Positions 7,589 through 14,364 of a stretch of DNA of 17,818 nucleotides are shown one piece after another. Made by a program: the position numbers and the translations under genes. The stretch lies in NCBI GenBank assembly GCA_030446525.1, contig JAUJNC010000085.1:1-17818 (forward strand), read 5' to 3'. The notes beneath the pieces are model-generated. The model saw only the letters and a program-made list of their open reading frames with translations. It did no database searches and was not told the DNA's origin. The DNA is from Armatimonadaceae bacterium (lineage in GTDB: Bacteria > Armatimonadota > Armatimonadia > Armatimonadales > Armatimonadaceae). The number at the start of each line of letters is the position of its first letter. Position 1 is the stretch's first letter.

Positions 7589-8970
7589 ATGGGAACGCAG
7601 GAAGCCGGGCGTCACGCGCCGACCAGAAAGATCCATCTGCCGCTCTACGTCCGTGTCCTGATCGGCGTCGCCCTGGGGGCCCTGCTGGGGGTCCGGTTCG
7701 AGACGCGGCCGTACCTGTTTGGCGTGCGCAACGAGGACCTGGGGCAGCTCGGGCTGCTGGTCATCCGGCTTCTCAAGGCGCTGGCCGTCCCCCTGATCCT
7801 GTTCGCGATCCTGGACGCCTTCGCCCGGACCCGCATCTCGGCGGGGCGCGGCGGCAAGCTGATCCTCATCTGCCTGGTCAACGTGTCGGTCGCGTTCGTC
7901 ATCGGCCTGACGATCATGAACACGCTGCGCCCCGGGACGGCGTGGCGCGGCCGGCTCGACCAGATAGCAGGCGTGGTCGCGCCCGCGACCCCAGCCCCGG
8001 ATGCTCCTAAAGCGACACTCGATCCCCTGAAGAACGTCGCAGGCTACATCCCGGAAAGCCTGGTCGAGCCGTTCCTGAAGAACAACATCATCACCGTCGT
8101 GCTGGCGGGCATCCTGGGCGGGGCCGCGCTCCGGCGGGTCAAAGTTCGGCAGCAAAGGGAAGGCCTGACCAGCATCCAGACCGTGGAGCGGTTCGTCGAG
8201 GCGGTCTACCAGATCCTGATCCAGATGCTGGAATGGGTGGTGCAGGCGATCCCGTTTGCCGTGTTCGGCGTGGTCGCGCGCGTGGTCGGGCAGTCCGGGC
8301 TCCAGGTGTTCAGTGCGCTCTGGGTGTTCATGGGCGTGATCCTGCTGGGCGTGGGGATCCAGGCGCTCGTGTGCTAGCGGCTGGTGGGCTGGGGGGTGGG
8401 CGGGAAGCCGCCCGGCAGTACCTGGGCAAGGGCGCCGATGCGATCCTGACCGGGCTGTCGACCAACAGCAGCCTGGCGACCGTACCCGTGACGCTGCGCT
8501 GCCTGACCCAGAAGATGGGCGTGTCGCAGCAGTCGGCGCGCCTCGCGGCGTGCGTCGGCACCAATCTGAACAACGACGGCATCACACTCTACGAGGCGAT
8601 GGCCGCGCTGTTCCTGGCGCAGGCGTACGGCTTCGACCTGAACCTGGGGCAGCAGGTGACCGTGGTCCTGGCCTCCCTGATGGCCGGCATCGGCGTCGCC
8701 GGCATACCCGAGGCAGGGCTGATCGTGCTGCCCCTCGTCCTGGCGGCGGCGGGCCTGCCGGAGGCGCTCGTGGCCGCCGCGATCCCGCTGATCCTGCCCG
8801 TCGACTGGATCATCGCGCGCGTCCGCTCGGGCGTGAACGTGATGAGCGACATGCTGGTCGCGATCCTGCTCGACCGGGGCCGCCCCCCGGAAACGGAAGA
8901 GGAAGGCGTTTGGGAGCCGGAAAGCGGCGAATACAAGACGGCAACGGAAGTCGCCGGCGCGACGAAATAG
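7589..8970 (+). pseudogene. Dicarboxylate/amino acid:cation symporter (DAACS, GltP/DctA type), interrupted by stop and frameshift
   Basis: A sodium- or proton-coupled carboxylate/amino-acid transporter of the inner membrane. From ATG 7589 (AGAGGA 6 bases upstream) the frame runs 262 residues to TAG 8375-8377. Homologous sequence then continues in the next frame from about 8405 to TAG 8970. The second half holds the hallmark regions: serine-rich hairpin LSTNSSLATVPVTL, NLNNDGITLYEAMAALFLAQ on TM7, hairpin 2 AGIPEAGLIVLP, and DWIIARVRSGVNVMSD on TM8. The joined protein would be about 460 residues, normal for the family. Around 8373-8410 one base is missing (CCGCCCGG where an extra C would restore the frame) and TGCTAG stands where two aromatic codons would fit. 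Changes towards G are shared with the ubiA lesion, so a consensus error is as likely as real decay. Confidence 0.85.
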
Positions 8971-8990
8971 CGCGGCGGCGCAAACTCCCC

Positions 8991-8997
8991 GTTGGGC
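8991..8997 (+). other. R'-like recombination point at the left end of the cassette array
   Basis: GTTGGGC fits GTTRRRY exactly, 20 bp after the symporter stop and 64 bp before the first cassette gene. No matching RYYYAAC half or L arms are seen to its left, so it is not a complete attC. It may mark where the first cassette joined the chromosome. A seven-base match can be chance. The remaining spacer (8971-9060) contains GGAGG just before ATG 9061 and nothing else I recognise. Confidence 0.4.
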
Positions 8998-9060
8998 GCG
9001 GGGCGTACGCGGGCGTAGAACCGCCTAGGCGCTCATGCGCGCATCCAGTGAACGGAGGCC

Positions 9061-9660
9061 ATGTCTAAAGAGCTTCTGAGTGCGGCTGCCATCGCTCTCA
9101 CGTTCGGCATATTCTTTCCTTACATTCGCTCCATCCATCGCGGGAAGACGAAGCCCCATGTGTTTTCCTGGGTGGTCTGGGGGCTGGGCACCTTCATTGT
9201 ATTTCTTGCCCAGCTGGCAGGTCATGGCGGTTTGGGCGCGTGGCCCATCGGCGTCTCAGGTGTCATCACGAGTTACATTGCCCTGCTCGCGTATCGGAAG
9301 CGGGCCGATACCATCATCACCAAGACAGATTGGGTGTTCTTCTTTGCAGCGCTTTCCGCATTGCCTTTTTGGTTCCTCACGTCCGACCCTCTATGGGCCG
9401 TCGTCACACTGACAGTCGTGGACGTGATTGGTTTCGGCCCGACTGTCAGGAGAGCCTACCGTCATCCACACGAAGAGAGCGTCCGTTTCTTCGCGCTGGG
9501 TGCGGTCCGTAATCTTCTCGTGATTTTCGCTTTGGAGTATTACTCGCTTACCACGGTCTTGTTTCCCGCAGCCGTAGGACTGGCGTGCCTCCTCCTTGTT
9601 TTCATGCTGGCTTATCGGAGGCATTCACTCGCCGTCCCACAGCGAAGAACCGAACTTTAA
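9061..9660 (+). CDS. Cassette 1: multispanning membrane protein, PQ-loop-like
   Basis: A 199-residue, very hydrophobic protein with about seven predicted membrane segments (near residues 6-24, 36-53, 58-77, 91-106, 109-126, 145-160 and 163-187). The start FFPYIRSIHRGKTKPHVFSWVVWG resembles the PQ-loop/SWEET-like pattern of a helix, Pro, short basic loop and aromatic helix. Proteins of this look are common cargo of integron cassettes, as far as I recall. No transported substrate can be named. GGAGG lies just before the ATG. The gene is followed 16 bases after its stop by attC site 1, which fits a single-gene cassette. It has no apparent defects, and its GC content looks lower than that of the neighbouring operon. 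Confidence 0.82.
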   Translation: MSKELLSAAAIALTFGIFFPYIRSIHRGKTKPHVFSWVVWGLGTFIVFLAQLAGHGGLGAWPIGVSGVITSYIALLAYRKRADTIITKTDWVFFFAALSALPFWFLTSDPLWAVVTLTVVDVIGFGPTVRRAYRHPHEESVRFFALGAVRNLLVIFALEYYSLTTVLFPAAVGLACLLLVFMLAYRRHSLAVPQRRTEL

Positions 9661-9676
9661 GAACAATGAACGAAAC

Positions 9677-9749
9677 GCCTAACGATCAGCATCGAGCTAA
9701 CCCTCCTCCGCTTGCGGCTCCGGAGGGCTGCTCACGCTGATCGTCAGGC
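9677..9749 (+). other. attC site 1
   Basis: The left end GCCTAAC (9677-9683) and right end GTCAGGC (9743-9749) pair except for one position. GATCAGC next to the left end pairs perfectly with GCTGATC next to the right end. GAGC/GCTC pairing continues with one extra C in the left arm, as expected for the extrahelical base of L''. A CCCTCC/GGAGGG hairpin forms the apex. The right end departs from GTTRRRY by one base (C for T). Confidence 0.75.
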
Positions 9750-9787
9750 GGCTTCAGGATCCCCTTCGGGCGAGAGGTAAAATAGGC

Positions 9788-10045
9788 ATGGGAGTAGAGG
9801 CATTAAACCCACGTGTTAAGCCTTCGGTCACACTCAGGCAAGCATTGGAGCTTGCAGAGAAAGCCTTGGGCAAGGACGGCGGCGTGTTCTACTGCGTTTC
9901 GGCGGTCGCCCAGACACCCCGTCAGATGAGAGAGCCGGGCTGGACGCTTTTCTTCGGTTCCCGCACCGGCAAGCAGAGGTTCGTATACGTACTCTTCGAT
10001 CGGCGGGTCATTGTTCAAGACCAGCCGCCCGTCGGGACGGCATGA
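9788..10045 (+). CDS. Cassette 2: small hypothetical protein
   Basis: An 85-residue soluble protein of unknown function. The first part is a probable amphipathic helix (VTLRQALELAEKALGKDGG). It is followed by alternating hydrophobic strands (VFYCVSAVAQ, WTLFFGSRTG, RFVYVLFDRRVIVQD), an alpha-beta pattern like small PepSY- or SMI1-sized folds, but I do not recognise a family. ATG 9788 has GAGAGG about 13 bases upstream. The gene sits between attC sites 1 and 2 and is the only frame in its cassette; its stop is 2 bases before attC site 2. This tight fit supports it as the cassette gene. Confidence 0.68.
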   Translation: MGVEALNPRVKPSVTLRQALELAEKALGKDGGVFYCVSAVAQTPRQMREPGWTLFFGSRTGKQRFVYVLFDRRVIVQDQPPVGTA

Positions 10046-10047
10046 CA

Positions 10048-10160
10048 GCCCAACGACTCCCTGCACCGGATGCGATTACGGCCCGTTCCTGTCGCCGGTC
10101 GAAGCTGGTGTGCGCTACTGCCCACTTCTCACGCCGGTGAGATGAGATACTGTGTTGGGC
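10048..10160 (+). other. attC site 2
   Basis: GCCCAAC (10048-10054) and GTTGGGC (10154-10160) are perfectly complementary and match both consensus ends. Inside, CACCGG (from about 10064) pairs with CCGGTG near 10135 as L''/L' arms. The 113-bp length is within the known attC range. The long central part (10075-10125) has only partial further pairing. Confidence 0.8.
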
Positions 10161-10240
10161 CGCTCGCGTGACGAAAACCAGGTGCCATAGGGTTAGCAAT
10201 CCTACCCGTCAGCCCGTCTAGTGTCTGAAGGAAATCAAGT

Positions 10241-11066
10241 ATGTCCACTTACCGCCCCGAAGCCATCACGCAGTACTTTGATGATTTCGGCATCGAGGAA
10301 TGGAACCGGCTGGTCAAAACGCCCACCGAAGAAGTGAAACTCGCGGTCCACTCCCATTATCTGCGGCAGTATGTTCCGCCTCGGGGACGCATCCTAGAAG
10401 TCGGTGCTGGCCCTGGACGCTTCACCAAGGTACTCGCTGAGCTTGGCTGTAGGGTCGTGGTTTCCGACATCTCCCCGGTTCAACTTGACCTCAACAGGAA
10501 ACACGCCCAGGAGTTTGGCTTTGACCCCTCGGTCGAGGCGTGGCTTGAGCTTGATATCTGCGACATGGCGGCGGTGCCCGCCGAATCCTTCGATGCTGTC
10601 GTGTGTTACGGCGGCCCGCTCAGCTACGTTTTCGAGCAGCGGGACCAGGCGTTGACGCAATGCTTGCGCGTCACGAAACCAGCGGGTTTGATGTGTCTGA
10701 GCGTGATGTCGCTGTGGGGAACGGGTCATGCCCATCTCCCCGGAGTTCTAGACGTTCCCGTAGAAAACAACCGCCGGATTCTTCGGAGCGGGGACTCGAC
10801 GCCTGAGACGCTGCCTGAGAATCGGCACCATTACCATGTACCGCGCGAAGAAGCTACGCCAGTTTCTGGGAGGCACAGAGTGAACGTGCTGGCGATGTCT
10901 GCCTCGAACACCGTCTCGACAGGGTGGGCGGACAATTGTTGGGAATCCGGGCTGACCCGCACAGGTGGTCGTTACTGCTGGAATGGAGCTGGAAGCGAGC
11001 CGTGAGGAAGGTTGTTTGGACGTAGGCACGCACATCATCGCCGTTGCGCAAAAGGCTGGGAGGTAA
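10241..11066 (+). pseudogene. Cassette 3: class I SAM-dependent methyltransferase, decayed 3' half
   Basis: The N-terminal two thirds are a normal Rossmann methyltransferase. Motif I ILEVGAGPGRF is at residues 51-61, an acidic end of strand 2 at D76, and motif IV-like FDAVVCYGGPLSYVFE follows with VTKPAGLMCLSVMS. From about 10830 the coding sequence hops between frames: MYRAKKLRQFLGG (about 10835), VNVLAMSASNTVSTGWADN (original frame), LLGIRADPHRWSLLLEW (about 10938), and REEGCLDVGTHIIAVAQKAGR ending at TAA 11064-11066. At least four indels are needed to rebuild about 275 residues. In the original frame the reading ends at 11005 with an unrelated tail. ATG 10241 has GAAGGA upstream. The substrate is unknown. 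True decay and indel error cannot be told apart here, although this region is not GC-homopolymer-rich. Confidence 0.8.
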
Positions 11067-11076
11067 AATGGGCATG

Positions 11077-11169
11077 GCCCAACCACCCACTGCAGGGGAC
11101 GGGCCTGCTGCCGGTTCTTTGCTTCGCGTCAAGTCAGCATCTTCGCGCCCCTGAGTTAGGGCGTTAGGC
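11077..11169 (+). other. attC site 3
   Basis: GCCCAAC (11077-11083) and GTTAGGC (11163-11169) pair with one mismatch and fit both consensus ends. The inner arms are CAGGGG-A-CG on the left and CGCCCCTG on the right, the left carrying one extra A. Spacers of about 9 bases separate the ends from the arms. It begins 10 bases after the rebuilt stop of the methyltransferase remnant. Confidence 0.82.
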
Positions 11170-11761
11170 ATATTCACCTACAGAAGGCCAGGCTGAGGAT
11201 GATGCTCCCACTTGTTGGTAAGATTGCGTTGGTGGCAGGGGCTACGCGCGGCGCAGGGCGTGGCATCGCCATCGATCTCGGGGCTGCCGGTGCGATGGTC
11301 TACTGCACCGGGCGCACGACACGCACGCAGCGATCGGAGTACAACCGCCCCGAAACCATCGAAGAGACGGCCGAGGCGGTCACCGCGGCTGGCGGGCATG
11401 GTATTCCCGTCCAAGTCGATCACCTCGACGCCGGGCAGGTGCAGGCGCTCGTGGCCCGAATCGACGCTGATCACGGCCGACTCGACGTACTGGTCAACGA
11501 CATCTGGGGGGGTGAGCTCCTTACCGAGTGGAACGTACCCGTCTGGCAGCATTCTTTGGAGGGTGGTCTCAGAATGCTGCGCCTTGGAATCGACACCCAT
11601 CTGATCACCAGCCATTTCGCACTGCCGCTGCTCATCCGGCAGGCAGGCGGGCTGGTGGTGGAGATGACCGACGGCCCGGCTGAGTACAACCGAACCAACT
11701 ACCGGCTCTCCATCTACTACCACTAAGAGCCTATCCCAGTAGGCTGTGATACCATGGTGTT

Positions 11762-12262
11762 ATGAGCCATGACAACAACCTGGATGCTGAACAAGTGCGC
11801 CGTGACTGGCGCATCCCGGATGAGATGTGGCAGCGCATCGAGCCGCTGCTGCCGCCCAGGAAGCCGCACCCGCTGGGCTGCCACCGCCCCCGAGTCGATG
11901 ACCGCAAGGCCATGGACGCCATCTTCTTTGTCGCCCGGACCGGCTGCCAGTGGAACGTGCTGAACGCCACCGGCCTCTGTTCCAGCAGTTCTGCCCATCG
12001 CCGGTTCCAGGAGTGGGCACAGGCCGGCGTGTTCGCGCAGTTGTGGAAGATCGGGCTGGGCGAGTATGACGCCTTCAAAGGCATCGACGGGGACTGGCTC
12101 TCGATGGAGGCGGCGATGACCAAAGCCCCGCTCGGGGGGGAAAAAGACGGGGCCCAACCCCACGGACCGGGGCAAGAAGGGCGCCAAAAGGAGCGTGCTC
12201 ACCGAAGGCGGCGGCGTGCCCATCGGCCTGGCGGTGGACGGGGCCAACCGTGTGGACTTTAA
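11762..12262 (+). CDS. IS5-family transposase, first frame (OrfA)
   Basis: The N-terminal part of the transposase carries the DUF4096-like DNA-binding region: WRIPDEMWQRIEPLLPP, then DDRKAMDAIFFVARTGCQWN (residues about 40-65). It also has the region of the first catalytic acid. In relatives this reads W-SMDGAMTKAP; here it is DWLSMEAAMTKAPLGG, with Glu at the expected Asp. After G7A5 (12134-12145) the reading continues in an Arg/His-rich shadow frame to 12262, while the true homology moves to the +1 frame. Full transposase would need slippage at the G/A run or a one-base error there. Confidence 0.85.
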   Translation: MSHDNNLDAEQVRRDWRIPDEMWQRIEPLLPPRKPHPLGCHRPRVDDRKAMDAIFFVARTGCQWNVLNATGLCSSSSAHRRFQEWAQAGVFAQLWKIGLGEYDAFKGIDGDWLSMEAAMTKAPLGGEKDGAQPHGPGQEGRQKERAHRRRRRAHRPGGGRGQPCGL

Positions 12263-12611
12263 GATGGTCCGAGAGACGATCCAGAGCATCCCCCTCGAGC
12301 GGCCCGCCCCCGCGCCTGAGAAGCCGCAGGGCATGAGCATGGACAAGGGCTACGACTTTGACGAGGTGCGCGAGCTTGTCGCGGCCTTTGGCTTCACCGC
12401 GCACATCCGCGCACGCGGTGAGGAGGCACAAGCTATCAAGAAGGAGGCGGGCTACAAGGCAAGGCGCTGGGTGGTGGAGCGTACGCACTCGTGGATGAAC
12501 CGCTTCCGCCGGATCCTGATCCGCTGGGACAAGAAGCCGCAGAACTATCTGGCGTTCCTGCATCTGGCGTGTGCCTACATCACCTACAAACAATCTGGCC
12601 TACTGGGATAG
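12195..12611 (+). CDS. IS5-family transposase, second frame (OrfB, catalytic C-terminus)
   Basis: The C-terminal DDE part. Homology begins upstream of the first possible start (GTG 12195), with TGPNPTDRGKKGAKRS from about 12147, so OrfB is probably made only as a fusion with OrfA. The second catalytic Asp region (VDGANRVDFKMV), MDKGYD, and the last acid in RRWVVERTHSWMNRFRRI (Y/H-x-x-E-R type) are present. It ends inside the right terminal repeat at 12609-12611. The frame lies +1 relative to OrfA, at the run G7A5. Confidence 0.86.
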   Translation: MLTEGGGVPIGLAVDGANRVDFKMVRETIQSIPLERPAPAPEKPQGMSMDKGYDFDEVRELVAAFGFTAHIRARGEEAQAIKKEAGYKARRWVVERTHSWMNRFRRILIRWDKKPQNYLAFLHLACAYITYKQSGLLG

Positions 12612-13056
12612 GCTCTTAGTGAAAACCTCGGTGCTGCGCATGGCATGGGCACTCGCACGGGAGCTCGCCCCCCATGGCTCAACTGCCGTGGCGCTCACGC
12701 CGGGCTGGCTCCGCTCCGAGATGATGCTCGAGCACTTCGGTGTGACCGAGGACAACTGGCGAGAAGCCACGGCCAAGGAACCGCACTTCATCATCTCCGA
12801 GACCCCGCGCTTTGTGGGGCAGTCGGTTGCCGCACTGGCCGCAGACCCCGAGATGGCTCGGTGGAACGGGCTTTCCGTTTCCAGTGGAGAGCTGGCAAAG
12901 GTGTATGGGTTTCGAGATCTGGATGGATCGCAGCCGGACTGTTGGCGGTATATGCGCGAGGTGCAGGATGCGGGGCGACCAGCTGATGCGACGGGCTATC
13001 GATGACATGGCTTCTGGGCCAGAAGTTGTAGTCATTCGGGGAGTTATACCGTCCGT

Positions 13057-13155
13057 GCCTAACACCGGCATGAAGGCGACGAACCCGCGGCCATGTTTTG
13101 CGCATTCGGCAGATTCTTACGCGTGCGGGTTCGTGCCTTATGATCAACGTTAGGC
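13057..13155 (+). other. attC site 4
   Basis: The best site of the set. GCCTAAC (13057-13063) and GTTAGGC (13149-13155) are perfectly complementary. Inner arms AAGGC-G-ACGAACCCGC (left) and GCGGGTTCGTGCCTT (right) pair over 15 bases with a single extra G in the left arm, the extrahelical base that sets strand choice in known attC folding. Unpaired 9-base spacers lie on both sides. Confidence 0.92.
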
Positions 13156-13196
13156 CGCTCATTTACACGCATGCCATCCCCGAAGGGAGTATCCGC

Positions 13197-13796
13197 ATGA
13201 CAACCAAACGGATGCAGGGTGCCTATGATGCCATCGCCGCCCAGTACGCCGTCATCAATGCGGCCATGCCCCAGGCGCTCATGAACGCCGCCGCGCGGTT
13301 CCTCACGCTCGCCGGGCCGAGCGCGCGGGTCTTGGACGTCGGCTGCGGTGCCGGCCGGGACATGGCCTGGTTCGAGCGCCACGGCGTCCCGGTCACGGGC
13401 ATCGACCTTTCCCGGGGCATGCTCCTGCAGGCGCGATCGCAGGTGCAAGGCCAACTCTTGCAGATGGACATGCGCCGCCTCGCGTTTCGTGCCGCCAGCT
13501 ATGACGGCGTATGGTGTTCCGCTTCCTTATTGCATCTGCCCAAGGATGAAGTTCCCACGACACTGGCTGAATTTGGGCGTGTGTTGCGGCCCAAAGGTGT
13601 GCTGTTCCTCGCCGTCCAAGAGGGCACGGGCGAGCAGTGGGAGCGCGGCCCCTATGGCGCGGTGGATCGGCTGTTTGCGCGGTACAGTCCGGCAGAAATG
13701 ACCACGCTGCTCAGCGGTGGTGGCTTTACGGTTCACGAGCAGGCGTCAGACGAGGCGGGGACGCGTCGCTGGCTTCAATTTGTCGCCACCACCTGA
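13197..13796 (+). CDS. Cassette 5: class I SAM-dependent methyltransferase
   Basis: A 199-residue cytosolic methyltransferase. Motif I VLDVGCGAGRD is at residues 45-55, the acidic residue binding the SAM ribose is D70 (TGIDLSRGM), the motif II region LLQMDMRRLAF follows, then ASYDGVWCSASLLHL (motif IV) and LRPKGVLFLAVQEG. It resembles the UbiE/Methyltransf_11 group; the acceptor substrate cannot be told. ATG 13197 is preferred over an in-frame ATG at 13098, because AAGGGAG stands 7 bases upstream and the earlier start would read through attC site 4. The stop TGA (13794-13796) is one base away from an inserted small element. The frame appears intact. Confidence 0.88.
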   Translation: MTTKRMQGAYDAIAAQYAVINAAMPQALMNAAARFLTLAGPSARVLDVGCGAGRDMAWFERHGVPVTGIDLSRGMLLQARSQVQGQLLQMDMRRLAFRAASYDGVWCSASLLHLPKDEVPTTLAEFGRVLRPKGVLFLAVQEGTGEQWERGPYGAVDRLFARYSPAEMTTLLSGGGFTVHEQASDEAGTRRWLQFVATT

Positions 13797-13797
13797 G

Positions 13798-14071
13798 ACT
13801 CTACTTTCCGCTAACTTTGTGGCGGACTCACACCCGGTGAAGCATCCGCACAAAAGCTATTTGCGCTTGTTACCTGTTGATGAGAGTCCCGAGGGACGAA
13901 TTTAGAAGAGTCATCCCTAATACCGGCGTCTGCCTGCACAGCCGCAACTTTGCGGAATGGCTTGGTCAGCATCGCTATGCTCACTATATCTACGAATTAA
14001 TGACATCTAATGACTATAAACATCTCTTTTGCATCTCGCGCTACACCGATGAATTTAGCGGAAAGTAGAGT
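13798..14071 (+). mobile_element. Non-autonomous element (MITE-like), copy 1, 274 bp
   Basis: Its ends are a perfect 17-base inverted repeat: ACTCTACTTTCCGCTAA at 13798-13814 and its complement at 14055-14071. GAG on both sides (13795-13797, 14072-14074) may be a target duplication. The interior is AT-richer than the surroundings. A second element with nearly the same ends and size lies at 15231-15506. A 63-codon open frame (13877-14068) runs into the right repeat and is not supported as a gene. Confidence 0.82.
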
Positions 14072-14073
14072 GA

Positions 14074-14217
14074 GAGACGGTTTGAAAAGGTAGCTGGCGC
14101 CACCTCAAACCCTATCTAAAGCGCCATATCCCAGATTGGTTGCTGGCGAAAATGCATCCCTCCCAAGCGTACGAATCAGACAAGCACTCAGTTCTTAGGG
14201 ACTTTTCAAACCGTCTC
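14074..14217 (+). mobile_element. 144-bp MITE-like element with TGA target duplication
   Basis: The terminal inverted repeat GAGACGGTTTGAAAAG occupies 14074-14089, with its complement CTTTTCAAACCGTCTC at 14202-14217. It is flanked by direct TGA repeats (14071-14073, 14218-14220), a TNA-type 3-bp duplication as known for the IS1031 group of IS5. There is no coding capacity. It inserted directly against the right end of the 274-bp element. Confidence 0.82.
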
Positions 14218-14238
14218 TGAGCGAGTGTTCCCTGGGCC

Positions 14239-14319
14239 GCCCAACCCGTCGCTGCACCGGGCGCGAACGCGAGCGGTCCTCGTGGTACAGTATCCGCATC
14301 TTCGCGCCGGTGCGTTTTG
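14239..14319 (+). other. attC site 5, right end missing
   Basis: GCCCAAC (14239-14245) is followed by arm GCACCGG-G-CGCGAA (from about 14254) that pairs with TTCGCGCCGGTGC at 14301-14313, with one extra G in the left arm. No GTTRRRY follows at the expected distance; GTTTTGT at 14313-14319 is the nearest match. The site would belong to the cassette 5 methyltransferase. It is the right end of the recognisable array. Confidence 0.65.
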
Positions 14320-14364
14320 TCCATTCGGCGGTGCTGTTGCACGAAAGGCAGCCATAAAGCCCCA

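Larger units (their letters stand above)
11726..12616 (+). mobile_element. IS5-family (IS427-group-like) insertion sequence, 891 bp
   Basis: Perfect 19-base terminal inverted repeats, AGAGCCTATCCCAGTAGGC at 11726-11744 and its complement at 12598-12616, bound the element. A TA duplication flanks it at 11724-11725 and 12617-12618. Inside are two overlapping plus-strand frames with DDE transposase sequence. Size, 2-bp target duplication and split transposase fit the IS427 group of IS5. It interrupts the SDR cassette gene. Confidence 0.92.
11199..13005 (+). pseudogene. Cassette 4: short-chain dehydrogenase/reductase split by an insertion sequence
   Basis: An NAD(P)-dependent SDR. The 5' part (11199-11725) has the cofactor motif LVAGATRGAGRGIA, VNDIWGGE in place of NNAG, and EMTDG where the catalytic Ser region lies (Thr here). 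It ends with SIYYH. After the IS, the 3' part (about 12617-13005) continues LVKTSVLRMAWALA and runs through LTPGWLRSEMM to the stop. Together these give YxxxK, so the IS separates the catalytic Tyr from the catalytic Lys. Removing the IS and one copy of the TA duplication leaves the halves one base out of frame, so a base was lost before, during or after insertion. The protein would be about 305 residues. The substrate is unknown. It lies between attC sites 3 and 4. Confidence 0.88.
8991..14319 (+). other. Integron cassette array without visible integrase (CALIN-like)
   Basis: Five consecutive units of one plus-strand gene plus one attC-like site fill this stretch, starting 20 bp after the symporter stop. 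The sites are at 9677, 10048, 11077, 13057 and 14239. Their ends fit RYYYAAC on the left and GTTRRRY on the right, and their interiors fold back but differ in sequence. This is the known arrangement of mobile integron cassettes. No tyrosine recombinase IntI gene, attI site or Pc promoter is recognisable in the window. Cargo genes are unrelated to each other, and two of them are damaged. An IS and two small elements interrupt the array secondarily. Confidence 0.85.

Noticed and set aside
13877..14068. 63-codon open frame inside the 274-bp element
   Set aside because: It reads into the terminal repeat. The related element at 15231 has stops in the equivalent frame, so it is not conserved as protein. 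A short R-FA---QH similarity may be a remnant only.
13798..14071. 274-bp element as an oversized attC site
   Set aside because: Its ends (CGCTAA) do not fit RYYYAAC/GTTRRRY, it is far longer than known attC sites, and a second copy lies outside the array.
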